A stretch of 64,000 bases of DNA from Hyphomicrobiales bacterium (lineage in GTDB: Bacteria; Pseudomonadota; Alphaproteobacteria; Rhizobiales; Beijerinckiaceae): positions 1 to 64,000 of the forward strand of contig JAIXUP010000066.1 of NCBI GenBank assembly GCA_027483505.1, read 5' to 3'. This document shows, piece by piece, positions 38,116 through 51,482 of the stretch (positions within the stretch are counted from its first letter, which is position 1; each line of letters starts with the position of its first letter). The position numbers were made by a program, and so were the translations under genes. The notes below the pieces were generated by a model. It was not told where the DNA came from. It made no database searches and saw only the letters and a program-made list of their open reading frames with translations.

Positions 38116-38943
38116 CTAGGAACCTGCGCCGGCAATTGCGAGGGGGCGCGCCATGTCCGTCCGCCAACCGGCGAGGATTGGCCGCAGCATATCGGCGAGC
38201 CGGTCAGCCCAGGCCTCAGCATCCGCCCTCGTCGCGATCAGGTCCTGCCTGAGCTCGATCAGGACATTCGGCAGCCCGGCGCGGGTGGCATGACGATCGA
38301 TCGTGTCGCCCTCGAGCCAGCCCGCATAGGGCTCGTTGTCACCCACGATCAGGGCCGGTTCGGCGCGCAAGGCCGCGAACAGCGGTGTGGTCAGTCGGTC
38401 GTCACGGTCCCAGAGCAGGCCGATGTGCCAGGGGCGCGGCTGCCCGCGCCAGACCGGTGTGAACGAATGCAGCGAGATGATGGCCGGCGGACATCCCGCC
38501 GCCATCGCGGCCCTGATCGCGTCGCCGATGGCCGTGTCATAGGGCTCGTAGTAGCGTGAGATCCGTGCCGCGATCCCGGCTTCATCCAGCGTCGCGTTGC
38601 CGGGCACGATCGCACCATCGGACAGCCGCATCACGAGGGTTGGATCATCGCGGCCCCGATTCGGATCGATCAGCAGCCGCGAGAAGGTCGACAACAGGGC
38701 CGGACAACCAAGCCGGGCCGCGAGCCGGCGGCTGACCCAGGCCGCGCCGATGTCGTAGGCGATGTGGCGCTCGCGCTGCGCCGGCGGCAGGCCGAGCCCA
38801 TCCAGCTCCGGCGGGATCGCGTTTGAGGCATGGTCGCACAGGACAAGGGCCCCGGACCCGAGTGAACCCTGGATGCGCTCGACATCCCCGATCGCGAGCG
38901 GCAGCGTTGCCTCCGCAGGCCTGTCAACGTCCCGTTCAGCCAT
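38116..38943 (-). CDS. N-formylglutamate amidohydrolase
   Basis: The 275-residue protein belongs to the FGase family, which releases formate from N-formylglutamate in histidine catabolism, although many members have unknown substrates. It shows VLCDHASNAIPPEL, HIAYDIGAAWVSRRLA, SRLLIDPNRG, PAIISLHSFTPVW and GLPNVLIELRQDLI, the conserved blocks with candidate metal ligands. I chose the ATG at 38943; a GTG at 38982 adds 13 residues. No other histidine-degradation gene is near, so the true substrate is open. Confidence 0.88.
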   Translation of the reverse strand: MAERDVDRPAEATLPLAIGDVERIQGSLGSGALVLCDHASNAIPPELDGLGLPPAQRERHIAYDIGAAWVSRRLAARLGCPALLSTFSRLLIDPNRGRDDPTLVMRLSDGAIVPGNATLDEAGIAARISRYYEPYDTAIGDAIRAAMAAGCPPAIISLHSFTPVWRGQPRPWHIGLLWDRDDRLTTPLFAALRAEPALIVGDNEPYAGWLEGDTIDRHATRAGLPNVLIELRQDLIATRADAEAWADRLADMLRPILAGWRTDMARPLAIAGAGS

Positions 38944-39051
38944 CAGCCCCAGCCCGACCCGATCCGCGATTGCAGATGACACAGCTTGTCAAATCGGTCT
39001 AACAAGATTTCATCCTTCGCCTGAAGAAACATCTTCGTTCAAGAAGTGCGC

Positions 39052-40344
39052 ATGCCAGTGGATCCATCGCTTCGCGCGTTGCTCACGTCGATCTACGCCG
39101 CCGCGGTCGAAGCGGCCCTGCCCGCGCGCAGCCTCGTGCCGCACCTGCCCGCCATGCCCAGGGGCCGGCTCATCGTCCTCGCCGCCGGCAAGGCCGCCGG
39201 CAGCATGACCCCGGCCGCCGAGAGCCACTACCTCGACACGCTGAACGTCGATCCGGCCCGCATCACAGGCGTGGCCGTGGCGCGGCATGGCTATGGCGCG
39301 CCGACGCGCGTGGTGCCGATGATCGAGGCTGGCCACCCGGTACCGGACGCCAACAGCGTCGAAGCAGCAAGGCGGGCGCTCGACCTCGCGAGCGAGGCGG
39401 GGCCTGACGATCTCGTGCTCGTGCTGCTTTCGGGAGGCGGTTCCGCCAACTGGATCGCCCCCGCCGGAGCGCTGACCCTGGCCGAGAAGCAGGGGATCAC
39501 GCGCTCGCTGTTGCGTTCGGGCGCCTCGATCGACGAGATCAACACCGTGCGCAAGCGGTTGTCCCTGATCAAGGGCGGACGTCTCGCCCTGGCAGCCTGG
39601 CCGGCCCCTGTGCTGACGCTCGCCGTCTCGGACGTGCCGGGCGACAATCCCGCCATCATCGCCTCGGGTCCGACGGTCGCGGATCCTTCGACCAATGCCG
39701 ACGCGCGGGCCGTGATCGCAAAATATGGCATCGCCTTGCCCGAGAGTGCGTCGCTCTTGCTGGGCTCGCATGCCACGGAAACAGCCAAGCCCGGCGATCC
39801 TGCGCTGGCGCGCTCCGCTTTCCGGATCATTGCCCGGCCGGCTGATGCGATCATGGCTGCGGCCGGGCGCTGCGCCGCGCTTGGCTACGACGCGATCTCG
39901 CTGGGCGCCGATGTCGAGGGCGAAGCGCGGACGGTGGCGGCCCAACATGCGGAGCGCGCTATGGCGCTGAAAGCCGAAGGCCGGCGCGCGGCGCTGATCT
40001 CGGGCGGCGAACTGACCGTGACCATCGCCGGGAAGGGGCGCGGCGGCCCCAACCAGGAGTACGCGCTTGGGCTCGCCCTCGCCTTGCGCGGCGAGGCGGG
40101 CATCGCCGCGGTCTCGGGCGACACGGACGGAACCGATGGCGGCGGCGGCGCGGCCAGCGATCCTGCCGGCGCGTTGATCGACGCCACCACCCTGACACGG
40201 GCACAGAGGCTCGGCATCGACGCGGCAGGGCGGCTGGCGGACAATGATTCGACCGGCTTCTTCGAGGCCCTTGGCGACCTTCTCATCCCCGGTCCAACCC
40301 TCACCAATGTGAATGACTGCCGCGTCATTCTGATCGATCCATGA
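39052..40344 (+). CDS. Glycerate 2-kinase (MOFRL/DUF4147 family)
   Basis: The 430-residue enzyme phosphorylates D-glycerate to 2-phosphoglycerate, feeding glycolysis one step before enolase. It contains GRLIVLAAGKAAGSM, VLVLLSGGGSANW, INTVRKRLSLIKGGRLA, LAVSDVPGDNPAIIASGPT and the C-terminal MOFRL motif region LISGGELTVTIAGKGRGGPNQEYALGLAL and SGDTDGTDGGGGAASDPAGALID. I used the ATG at 39052; a GTG six bases earlier is possible. It overlaps DUF1036 by four bases (ATGA) and lies upstream of pyk, so both nearby kinases act in lower glycolysis. Confidence 0.93.
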   Translation: MPVDPSLRALLTSIYAAAVEAALPARSLVPHLPAMPRGRLIVLAAGKAAGSMTPAAESHYLDTLNVDPARITGVAVARHGYGAPTRVVPMIEAGHPVPDANSVEAARRALDLASEAGPDDLVLVLLSGGGSANWIAPAGALTLAEKQGITRSLLRSGASIDEINTVRKRLSLIKGGRLALAAWPAPVLTLAVSDVPGDNPAIIASGPTVADPSTNADARAVIAKYGIALPESASLLLGSHATETAKPGDPALARSAFRIIARPADAIMAAAGRCAALGYDAISLGADVEGEARTVAAQHAERAMALKAEGRRAALISGGELTVTIAGKGRGGPNQEYALGLALALRGEAGIAAVSGDTDGTDGGGGAASDPAGALIDATTLTRAQRLGIDAAGRLADNDSTGFFEALGDLLIPGPTLTNVNDCRVILIDP

Positions 40345-40772
40345 TCCGCTCCGCCCTTTCCGCACGGATCGCACTGGCCAGCCTGACCCTGCTGTCAGGG
40401 CTGCTGTTGTCGGGCGTGGCGAAAGCTGACCTGAGGATCTGCAACACCACCGCCAGCCGCGTCGGGGTTGCACTGGGCTACCGCGACGCGCAAGGCTGGA
40501 TCACCGAGGGATGGTGGAACCTGAGCCCGCGCGGCTGCGAGACGATCCTGCGCGGCACGCTCGCGGCGCGGTTCTACTACATCCACGCCATCGATTACGA
40601 CAAAGGCGGCGAGTGGACCGGAAAGTCGATCATGTGCGTGCGCAATCGGGAGTTCACGATCCGTGGTATCGAGGACTGCCTGCCGCGCGGCTTCGACCGG
40701 GCCAGCTTCTTCGAGGTCGATACCGGCGAGCAAAAAAGCTGGACCATTCAACTGACTGACGCGCCGCGTTAG
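40341..40772 (+). CDS. DUF1036 family exported protein
   Basis: The 143-residue protein has a cleavable signal peptide (ALASLTLLSGLLLSGVAKA) and then a DUF1036 domain: LRICNTTASRVGVALGYRDAQGWITEGWWNLSPRGCETIL, YYIHAIDYDKGGEW, FTIRGIEDCLPRGFDRASFFEVDTGEQ. Several conserved cysteines may form disulfides in the periplasm. The function is unknown. It overlaps the glycerate kinase stop and precedes pyk by 14 bases, a neighbour often seen with pyk in Hyphomicrobiales. Confidence 0.92.
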   Translation: MIRSALSARIALASLTLLSGLLLSGVAKADLRICNTTASRVGVALGYRDAQGWITEGWWNLSPRGCETILRGTLAARFYYIHAIDYDKGGEWTGKSIMCVRNREFTIRGIEDCLPRGFDRASFFEVDTGEQKSWTIQLTDAPR

Positions 40773-40786
40773 AGAACGGACACCTG

Positions 40787-42232
40787 ATGACCATGCGCCG
40801 CCACCGCCGCGTCAAAATCCTCGCCACGCTCGGCCCGGCCTCCTCCAATCCGGAGATGGCCGGCAAGCTCTTCGAAGCCGGGGCCGATGTCTTCCGCCTC
40901 AACATGAGCCACCTGCCGCGCGAACAGCTGGCGGAGAAGGTGGCGATGCTGCGCGCCCTTGAGAATGTCTATCGCCGGCCGGTCGGCATCCTGGTCGACC
41001 TGCAGGGGCCGAAGCTGCGCGTCGGGACCTTTGCGGATGAAGCCGGCGTGATGCTCGAAGTCGGGGCGAGGTTCTCCCTCGACAGCGACAAGAAGGCCGG
41101 CGACGCGACCCGGGTGCACCTGCCGCATCCGGAGATCCTCGAAGCGCTGGAGAAGGGGCATGCGCTCATCCTCGATGACGGCAAGCTCAAGCTGGTCGTC
41201 GAAAGCGCCACCAAGACAAAGGCCGTGACACGCGTCGTCATCGGCGGTGTGCTCAAGGCCCGCAAGGGAGTCAGCCTGCCCGACACGGTGATCCCGGTCT
41301 CCGCCATGACGGACAAGGACAGGGCCGACGCCGAGGTCGCGGCCGAAGTTGGCGTGGACTGGATCGCGCTGTCCTTCGTGCAGCGCCCCGAGGACATCGC
41401 CGAACTGCGCAAGATCGTGGGCCGCCGCGCGGCGATTCTCGCCAAGATCGAAAAGCCGCAGGCCGTGCTGAGGCTCGACGCGATCATGGAGGCCGCCGAC
41501 GCGCTGATGGTGGCGCGCGGCGATCTCGGCGTCGAAATGCCGCTCGAAAAGGTTCCGGGCACCCAGAAGCGCATCACCCGCGCGGCGCGCCGGACCGGAA
41601 AGCCGGTGGTGGTGGCGACCCAGATGCTGGAAAGCATGATCACGGCGCCCGTGCCGACCCGCGCCGAAGTCTCGGATGTGGCGACGGCCGTGTTCGAAGG
41701 CGCTGATGCCGTGATGCTGTCGGCGGAAAGCGCCTCTGGCGCCTATCCGATCGAATCGGTCACGATGATGAACCGCATCGCCGAGGAGGTGGAGAGCGAC
41801 CCTGTCTACCGCGCGCTGATCGACGGGCAGCGGGCGACGCCGGAGATGACGGGGGCGGACGCGATCGCCGCCTCGGCGCACCAGATCACCGACACGCTCA
41901 ATCTGACCGCGATCTGCGCCTGGACCTCGTCGGGCTCGACGGCCATGCGCATCGCCCGCGAACGACCCAACTCGACAGTGATCGCCCTGACGCCAAACCG
42001 CGCCACGGCGCGCCGGTTGACCCTGGTCTGGGGCGTTCATCCGGTGCTGACCAAGGACGCCAGCGACATGGAGGACATGGCCTCCCGCGCCTGCAAGTTC
42101 GCGGTCCGCGAAGGTTATGCCAAGGTCGGCGACCGCATCACAGTCGTGGCAGGGGTTCCCTTCGGCAAGCCCGGCGCGACCAACATGGTCCGCATAGCCT
42201 ACGTCACGCAGGAGCACGCCGCGCTCGCGTGA
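40787..42232 (+). CDS. pyk: Pyruvate kinase
   Basis: Pyruvate kinase makes pyruvate and ATP from phosphoenolpyruvate. The 481-residue protein has KILATLGPASSNPEMAGKLFEAGADVFRLNMSH, LVDLQGPKLRVG, the catalytic AKIEKPQAV lysine region, MVARGDLGVEMPLEKVP and VATQMLESMITAPVPTRAEVSDVATAVFEGADAVMLSAESASG. It is the last gene of the glycerate kinase-DUF1036-pyk run. Its stop is followed after 89 bases by glgP, so glycolysis and glycogen genes lie side by side. Confidence 0.97.
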   Translation: MTMRRHRRVKILATLGPASSNPEMAGKLFEAGADVFRLNMSHLPREQLAEKVAMLRALENVYRRPVGILVDLQGPKLRVGTFADEAGVMLEVGARFSLDSDKKAGDATRVHLPHPEILEALEKGHALILDDGKLKLVVESATKTKAVTRVVIGGVLKARKGVSLPDTVIPVSAMTDKDRADAEVAAEVGVDWIALSFVQRPEDIAELRKIVGRRAAILAKIEKPQAVLRLDAIMEAADALMVARGDLGVEMPLEKVPGTQKRITRAARRTGKPVVVATQMLESMITAPVPTRAEVSDVATAVFEGADAVMLSAESASGAYPIESVTMMNRIAEEVESDPVYRALIDGQRATPEMTGADAIAASAHQITDTLNLTAICAWTSSGSTAMRIARERPNSTVIALTPNRATARRLTLVWGVHPVLTKDASDMEDMASRACKFAVREGYAKVGDRITVVAGVPFGKPGATNMVRIAYVTQEHAALA

Positions 42233-42321
42233 GTTTGCCTCGCGCCGACAGCGATGCTTCACTATATGTGTTCGCAGTCCAGTTCCCGCTCTCCGATCCA
42301 TGTTCCTGCCCATCGGTGCCC

Positions 42322-44784
<2,463 letters not shown>

Positions 44785-44814
44785 TGCGGTCCTTGTCCCG
44801 GTTGAGCCGCTGAG

Positions 44815-47025
44815 ATGGCCGTGGACCCGTGGCGCGCAACGGATGCCGAGATTGCCGCACTGGTCGAGGCCCGCCACCATGATCCCTTCGCGCTGCTCGG
44901 GCCGCATGCCAGCGTTTCCGGCACCGTGATCCGGGCTTTTGTCCCGCACGCGGAGGCCGTTTCACTGATCGGCGCGTCCGGCAACGTGATCGGCAAGCTG
45001 ACGCGGCGCCATGATGCGGGCTTCTTCGAGGGTCTGCTGGCGACGCCAGTCGCGGATCCATACAGGCTTGAGGCATCGAACACGGCGGGGCGCTGGCTGA
45101 TCGACGATCCCTACCGCCTGCCGCCCGTGCTTGGCGAGGTGGACGACTACCTGCTGGTCGAAGGAACGCACCGCACGCTGTATCAGCGGCTGGGCGCCCA
45201 TCCGATACGGCATCATGAGCTTGACGGCGTCCATTTCGCCGTCTGGGCGCCCCATGCCGCCCGCGTTTCGGTCGTCGGCGACTTCAATGACTGGGACGGC
45301 CGCCGGCATCCGATGCGCCGTAGGGTCACCTCCGGGTTGTGGGAGATCTTCATTCCCGGCGCACCGCCGGGCTGCGCCTACAAGTTCGAAGTGCTGGCGG
45401 CGGATGGAAGGCTTCTGCCGCTGAAGGCGGACCCGATGGGCCAGCAGGCCGAGGTGCGGCCCTCCACGGCCTCACGCGTGCCGCTGCCCAGCCGGCATCG
45501 CTGGGGCGACGGCGCCTGGATGGCCGGCCGCGGCGCCGGCGACCGGCGCAGGGCGCCGATGTCGACCTACGAGGTTCATCTCGGCTCGTGGCGGCGAAAC
45601 GGGGATGGCGGCTTTCCGAGCTATGACGAACTGGCCGCGCAACTTGTTCCCTATGCGGCCGGCATGGGCTTCACCCATATCGAGCTGATGCCTGTGTCGG
45701 AGCATCCACTGGACGCATCCTGGGGCTACCAGCCGATCGGGCTGTTCGCCCCCACCAGCCGCTTTGGCGATGCCGACGGCTTCCGCCGTTTCGTCGATGC
45801 TGCGCACCAGGCAGGGCTCGGCATCATCATCGACTGGGTGCCGGCGCACTTCCCCGTCGACGTGCATGGGCTGGCGCAGTTCGACGGCACGGCGTTGTAT
45901 GAGCACGCCGACCCGCGGCGCGGCTTTCATCCCGACTGGAACACTGCGATCTACGACTTCGGACGCCGCGAGGTGGCCAATATCCTGGCCGCCAACGCGC
46001 TCTACTGGCTCGACGAATTTCATGTCGACGCGCTCAGGGTCGATGCGGTCGCATCGATGCTCTACCTCGACTATTCGCGGAAGGCCGGCGAATGGCTGCC
46101 CAATGCCGAGGGCGGCAACCAGAACCGCGAGGCCGTTCGGTTTCTCCAGACCGTGAACACGCTGGTCTATGGGCAGTTTCCGGGCGCGGTCACCATCGCT
46201 GAGGAATCGACCGCCTGGCCGGGGGTGTCGCAACCGGTCCATGCCGGCGGGCTCGGCTTCGGCTTCAAGTGGAACATGGGCTGGATGAACGATACGCTCC
46301 AGTACATGGGCAAGGATCCCGCCCATCGCCGCTGGCATCACGACAAGATGACCTTCGGGCTGCTCTACGCCTTCAGCGAGAACTTCGTGCTGCCGCTGTC
46401 GCATGACGAGGTTGTGCACGGCAAAGGCACGATCCTTGGTCGCATGCCTGGCGACGAGTGGCAGCGCTTCGCCAATCTGAGGGCCTATTACGGCTTCATG
46501 TGGGGGCACCCGGGCAAGAAGCTGCTGTTCATGGGGCAGGAGTTCGCGCAAGGCCGGGAATGGAACCACGACACTTCGCTTGACTGGCACCTGCGCGAAG
46601 TTCCGCTGCATGCCGGTGTGCAGCGCTTGGTCCGCGATCTCAATCACCTCCACCGCAACACGCCTGCCCTGCATCGACTCGACTGCGAGCCCGCCGGCTT
46701 TCGCTGGATCGTGGCCGATGACAGCGAACAGTCCGTGCTCGCCTGGCTGCGCTTTTCCGATGACGGCGCCCCGCCCGTGGCGGTGGTCTGCAACTTCACG
46801 CCCGTGCCGCGCGAGGGCTACAGGATCGGCTTGCCGAATGCCGGACGCTGGCGCGAGATCCTCAACACCGACGCAGACATCTATGGCGGTTCGGGAATCG
46901 GCAATCGCGGCATGGCCTTCGCCGAACCGCAGCCGCAGCACGGATTCGAAGCTTCGGCACAGATCACCGTGCCACCCCTTGCCACAATCTACCTGACATA
47001 CGAACCTGACGACAACAGCACCTGA
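44815..47025 (+). CDS. glgB: 1,4-alpha-glucan branching enzyme
   Basis: GlgB makes the alpha-1,6 branches of glycogen (GH13). The 736-residue protein has an N-terminal domain, a carbohydrate-binding CBM48 region ([27 protein letters not shown]) and the catalytic barrel with the nucleophile D410 in [12 protein letters not shown], the acid/base E463 in TIAEEST and D531 in [11 protein letters not shown], then the C-terminal beta domain. The length is usual for the long form with two N-terminal domains. It starts 30 bases after glgP. Confidence 0.96.
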   Translation: MAVDPWRATDAEIAALVEARHHDPFALLGPHASVSGTVIRAFVPHAEAVSLIGASGNVIGKLTRRHDAGFFEGLLATPVADPYRLEASNTAGRWLIDDPYRLPPVLGEVDDYLLVEGTHRTLYQRLGAHPIRHHELDGVHFAVWAPHAARVSVVGDFNDWDGRRHPMRRRVTSGLWEIFIPGAPPGCAYKFEVLAADGRLLPLKADPMGQQAEVRPSTASRVPLPSRHRWGDGAWMAGRGAGDRRRAPMSTYEVHLGSWRRNGDGGFPSYDELAAQLVPYAAGMGFTHIELMPVSEHPLDASWGYQPIGLFAPTSRFGDADGFRRFVDAAHQAGLGIIIDWVPAHFPVDVHGLAQFDGTALYEHADPRRGFHPDWNTAIYDFGRREVANILAANALYWLDEFHVDALRVDAVASMLYLDYSRKAGEWLPNAEGGNQNREAVRFLQTVNTLVYGQFPGAVTIAEESTAWPGVSQPVHAGGLGFGFKWNMGWMNDTLQYMGKDPAHRRWHHDKMTFGLLYAFSENFVLPLSHDEVVHGKGTILGRMPGDEWQRFANLRAYYGFMWGHPGKKLLFMGQEFAQGREWNHDTSLDWHLREVPLHAGVQRLVRDLNHLHRNTPALHRLDCEPAGFRWIVADDSEQSVLAWLRFSDDGAPPVAVVCNFTPVPREGYRIGLPNAGRWREILNTDADIYGGSGIGNRGMAFAEPQPQHGFEASAQITVPPLATIYLTYEPDDNST

Positions 47026-47062
47026 CCTAGGCGCGACAGACAGGCCGCTCACGCGGCGCCGG

Positions 47063-48391
47063 ATGAGGGATCGCACGGGAATGCCGACACGGATCAGAAC
47101 CAGCGACGCCGACGCGACGCCTTCCATCAACCGTGCGGTCGGGGCCAGCGCGCCGCTGTCGCGCTCGGCCATGGCCTATGTGCTGGCGGGCGGCCGCGGC
47201 AGCCGGCTGATGGAACTCACCGACCGCCGCGCCAAACCGGCCGTCTATTTCGGCGGCAAGTCGCGGATCATCGACTTCGCCCTGTCGAATGCGCTCAACT
47301 CCGGTATCCGCCGCATCGGCGTCGCAACGCAATACAAGGCGCACAGCCTGATCCGGCATCTCCAGCGGGGCTGGAACTTCTTCCGGCAGGAGCGCAACGA
47401 GAGCTTCGACATCCTGCCCGCGAGCCAGCGCATCTCGGAAGACCAGTGGTATGCCGGCACTGCGGACGCGGTCTACCAGAACATCGACATCATCGAGGGC
47501 GCCGGGGCCGAGTACATGGTCATCCTCGCCGGCGACCATGTCTACAAGATGGACTACGAGCACATGCTCCAACAGCATGCCAACACCAATGCGGATGTGA
47601 CGATCGGCTGCCTCGAAGTGCCGAGGCGCGAAGCGTCGGGCTTCGGCGTGATGCACATCGACGAGAAAGACCGGATCATCGACTTCCTGGAAAAGCCGAA
47701 GGACCCGCCCGCCATGCCGGGCAAGCCGGACGTCGCGCTGGCCAGCATGGGCATCTATGTCTTCAAGACAAAGTTCCTGCTTGATGAACTGACGCGGGAC
47801 GCAAACGATCCGACCTCGAGCCGCGACTTCGGCAAGGACATCATCCCCTATCTCGTCAAGAACGGGCGTGCCTTCGCCCACCATTTCTCCCGCTCCTGCG
47901 TGCGGTCGAGCAAGGAGGCCGCATCCTACTGGCGCGACGTCGGCACCATCGACGCCTACTGGCAGGCCAATATCGACCTGACCGACATCGTCCCGGATCT
48001 CGATCTTTACGACAAGGACTGGCCGATCTGGACCTATGGCGAGATCACACCGCCGGCCAAGTTCGTGCACGACGAGGACGGGCGGCGCGGCATGGCCGTG
48101 TCATCGCTGGTCTCCGGCGGCTGCATCGTCTCCGGCGCGACGCTCAAGCGGACGCTGCTGTGCACTGGCGCACGGATCAACTCCTTCAGCAAGGTGGAGG
48201 AGGCGGTGATCCTGCCCTATGTCGAGGTTGGCCGGTCGGCGCGCCTGACGCGCGTGGTCATCGACCGGGGCGTGCACATTCCGGACGGGCTTGTCGTCGG
48301 CGAAGATCCAATCGAGGACGCCAAACGCTTCCGCCGCACCGAGAGCGGCATCTGCCTCGTTACGCAATCGATGATCGACCGGCTCGGATGA
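47063..48391 (+). CDS. glgC: Glucose-1-phosphate adenylyltransferase
   Basis: GlgC makes ADP-glucose, the committed and allosterically controlled step of glycogen synthesis. The 442-residue protein has [85 protein letters not shown], the substrate-binding [11 protein letters not shown], and the C-terminal left-handed beta helix ([21 protein letters not shown]). I used the ATG at 47063; an ATG at 47081 is possible. Its stop overlaps the glgA start (ATGA). Confidence 0.96.
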   Translation: MRDRTGMPTRIRTSDADATPSINRAVGASAPLSRSAMAYVLAGGRGSRLMELTDRRAKPAVYFGGKSRIIDFALSNALNSGIRRIGVATQYKAHSLIRHLQRGWNFFRQERNESFDILPASQRISEDQWYAGTADAVYQNIDIIEGAGAEYMVILAGDHVYKMDYEHMLQQHANTNADVTIGCLEVPRREASGFGVMHIDEKDRIIDFLEKPKDPPAMPGKPDVALASMGIYVFKTKFLLDELTRDANDPTSSRDFGKDIIPYLVKNGRAFAHHFSRSCVRSSKEAASYWRDVGTIDAYWQANIDLTDIVPDLDLYDKDWPIWTYGEITPPAKFVHDEDGRRGMAVSSLVSGGCIVSGATLKRTLLCTGARINSFSKVEEAVILPYVEVGRSARLTRVVIDRGVHIPDGLVVGEDPIEDAKRFRRTESGICLVTQSMIDRLG

Positions 48392-49824
48392 CGCGAAAGA
48401 CGCTCGAGGTCCTGGCTGTTGCGTCGGAAATCTACCCGCTGGTCAAGACGGGCGGACTGGCCGATGTCGTCGGGGCCTTGCCCGCAGCACTTGGACGGCA
48501 GGGCGTGGCCGTGACCACGCTTGTGCCGGGCTATCCGGCCGTGCTCGCGGCGCTGGAGAAGTCCCAGACCGTGCTCGTCATCCCTGACCTGTTCGGTGGA
48601 CCTGCAACCGTGCTGCGCGGCGCCGCTGCGGGGTTGGACCTGCTCGTGCTGTCGGCAAGCCACCTGTATGAACGGCCCGGCAACCCCTATCTCGGACCCG
48701 ACGGCCGTGACTGGCCGGACAACGCCATCCGCTTCGCCGCGCTCGCCGCCATCGCCGCGAGCATCGGACGCGGCGCGATCCGGAGCTACAGACCAGCGGT
48801 CCTGCATGCCCATGACTGGCAGTCGGGCCTGACAGCGGCCTACCTCGCCTATGGCGGTCCACAGCCCCCCGCGTCGGTGATGACGGTGCACAATCTCGCC
48901 TTCCAGGGGCAGTTCCCGGCCTCGCTGCTGCCCCGCCTCGGATTGCCGGACAACGCCTTTCGCTTCGACGGCATCGAGCATCATGGGATGATCGGCTATC
49001 TGAAAGCAGGCCTGCAGCTGTCGACCCATGTCACCACGGTTTCGCCGACCTATGCCGACGAGATCCGCACAGAGCAGGGCGGCATGGGCCTCGACGGCCT
49101 GCTGCGCTACCGTGGGGATGCGGTGAGCGGCATCCTGAATGGCATCGACACCGAGGTCTGGAACCCTGCCAGCGACACTCTGATCACGGCACGTTATGAT
49201 GTTTCCACACTCAAAGAAAAGCCGGCAAACAAGACAGCCTTGCAAGCGCGCCTCGGGCTTACCATCGGACCAGACGCGCCGCTGTTCGGCATCATCAGCC
49301 GGCTGTCCTGGCAGAAAGGGCTTGACCTGTTGCCCGCCGCCCTGCCGCGCCTGATCGCGGGCGGTGGCCAGTTGGCCTTGCTCGGCGCCGGCGAGGCGGA
49401 ACTTGAAGCGGCCTTCAGGAAGCTGGCGGACGAACACAAGAGCAAGGTCTCCTGCACGATCGGCTATGACGAGACGCTGGCGCATCAGATCCAGGCGGGG
49501 AGCGACTTCCTGATGGTGCCCTCACGGTTCGAGCCCTGCGGCCTCACGCAGTTGTGCGCACTGCGCTACGGAACCGTGCCGATGGTGAGCAAGGTCGGCG
49601 GGCTTGCCGACACCGTCGCCGACGGGCACACCGGAATTGTGTTCGACGCGGTCAACGAAGCGGGCCTTGCGGCCGCACTTGACCGCGCCATTGCGCTCCA
49701 TCACACCCCACGGGCGTTCAAGGCGCTGGTTCGCCAAGGCATGGCGCAGGACGTGTCATGGGACGCTCCGGCGAAGGCCTATGCAAACCTCTACCGCGCG
49801 CTGGCCGGGCACGCGCCGCAATGA
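48388..49824 (+). CDS. glgA: Glycogen synthase (ADP-glucose)
   Basis: GlgA elongates alpha-1,4-glucan from ADP-glucose (GT5). The 478-residue protein starts [32 protein letters not shown], with the ADP-glucose-binding KTGGLAD at residues 20-26, then [46 protein letters not shown] and [30 protein letters not shown] with the catalytic glutamate. It overlaps the glgC stop by four bases and precedes pgm by 17 bases. Confidence 0.97.
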   Translation: MTRKTLEVLAVASEIYPLVKTGGLADVVGALPAALGRQGVAVTTLVPGYPAVLAALEKSQTVLVIPDLFGGPATVLRGAAAGLDLLVLSASHLYERPGNPYLGPDGRDWPDNAIRFAALAAIAASIGRGAIRSYRPAVLHAHDWQSGLTAAYLAYGGPQPPASVMTVHNLAFQGQFPASLLPRLGLPDNAFRFDGIEHHGMIGYLKAGLQLSTHVTTVSPTYADEIRTEQGGMGLDGLLRYRGDAVSGILNGIDTEVWNPASDTLITARYDVSTLKEKPANKTALQARLGLTIGPDAPLFGIISRLSWQKGLDLLPAALPRLIAGGGQLALLGAGEAELEAAFRKLADEHKSKVSCTIGYDETLAHQIQAGSDFLMVPSRFEPCGLTQLCALRYGTVPMVSKVGGLADTVADGHTGIVFDAVNEAGLAAALDRAIALHHTPRAFKALVRQGMAQDVSWDAPAKAYANLYRALAGHAPQ

Positions 49825-49829
49825 TTTGA

Positions 49830-51481
<1,652 letters not shown>

Positions 51482-51482
<1 letters not shown>

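Noticed and set aside
42229-42321. GTG start of glgP overlapping the pyk stop
   Set aside because: The 31 residues it would add (Ser, Pro, Cys-rich) do not resemble glycogen phosphorylase, and a -10-like CTATAT lies within. The ATG at 42322 gives the usual N-terminus.
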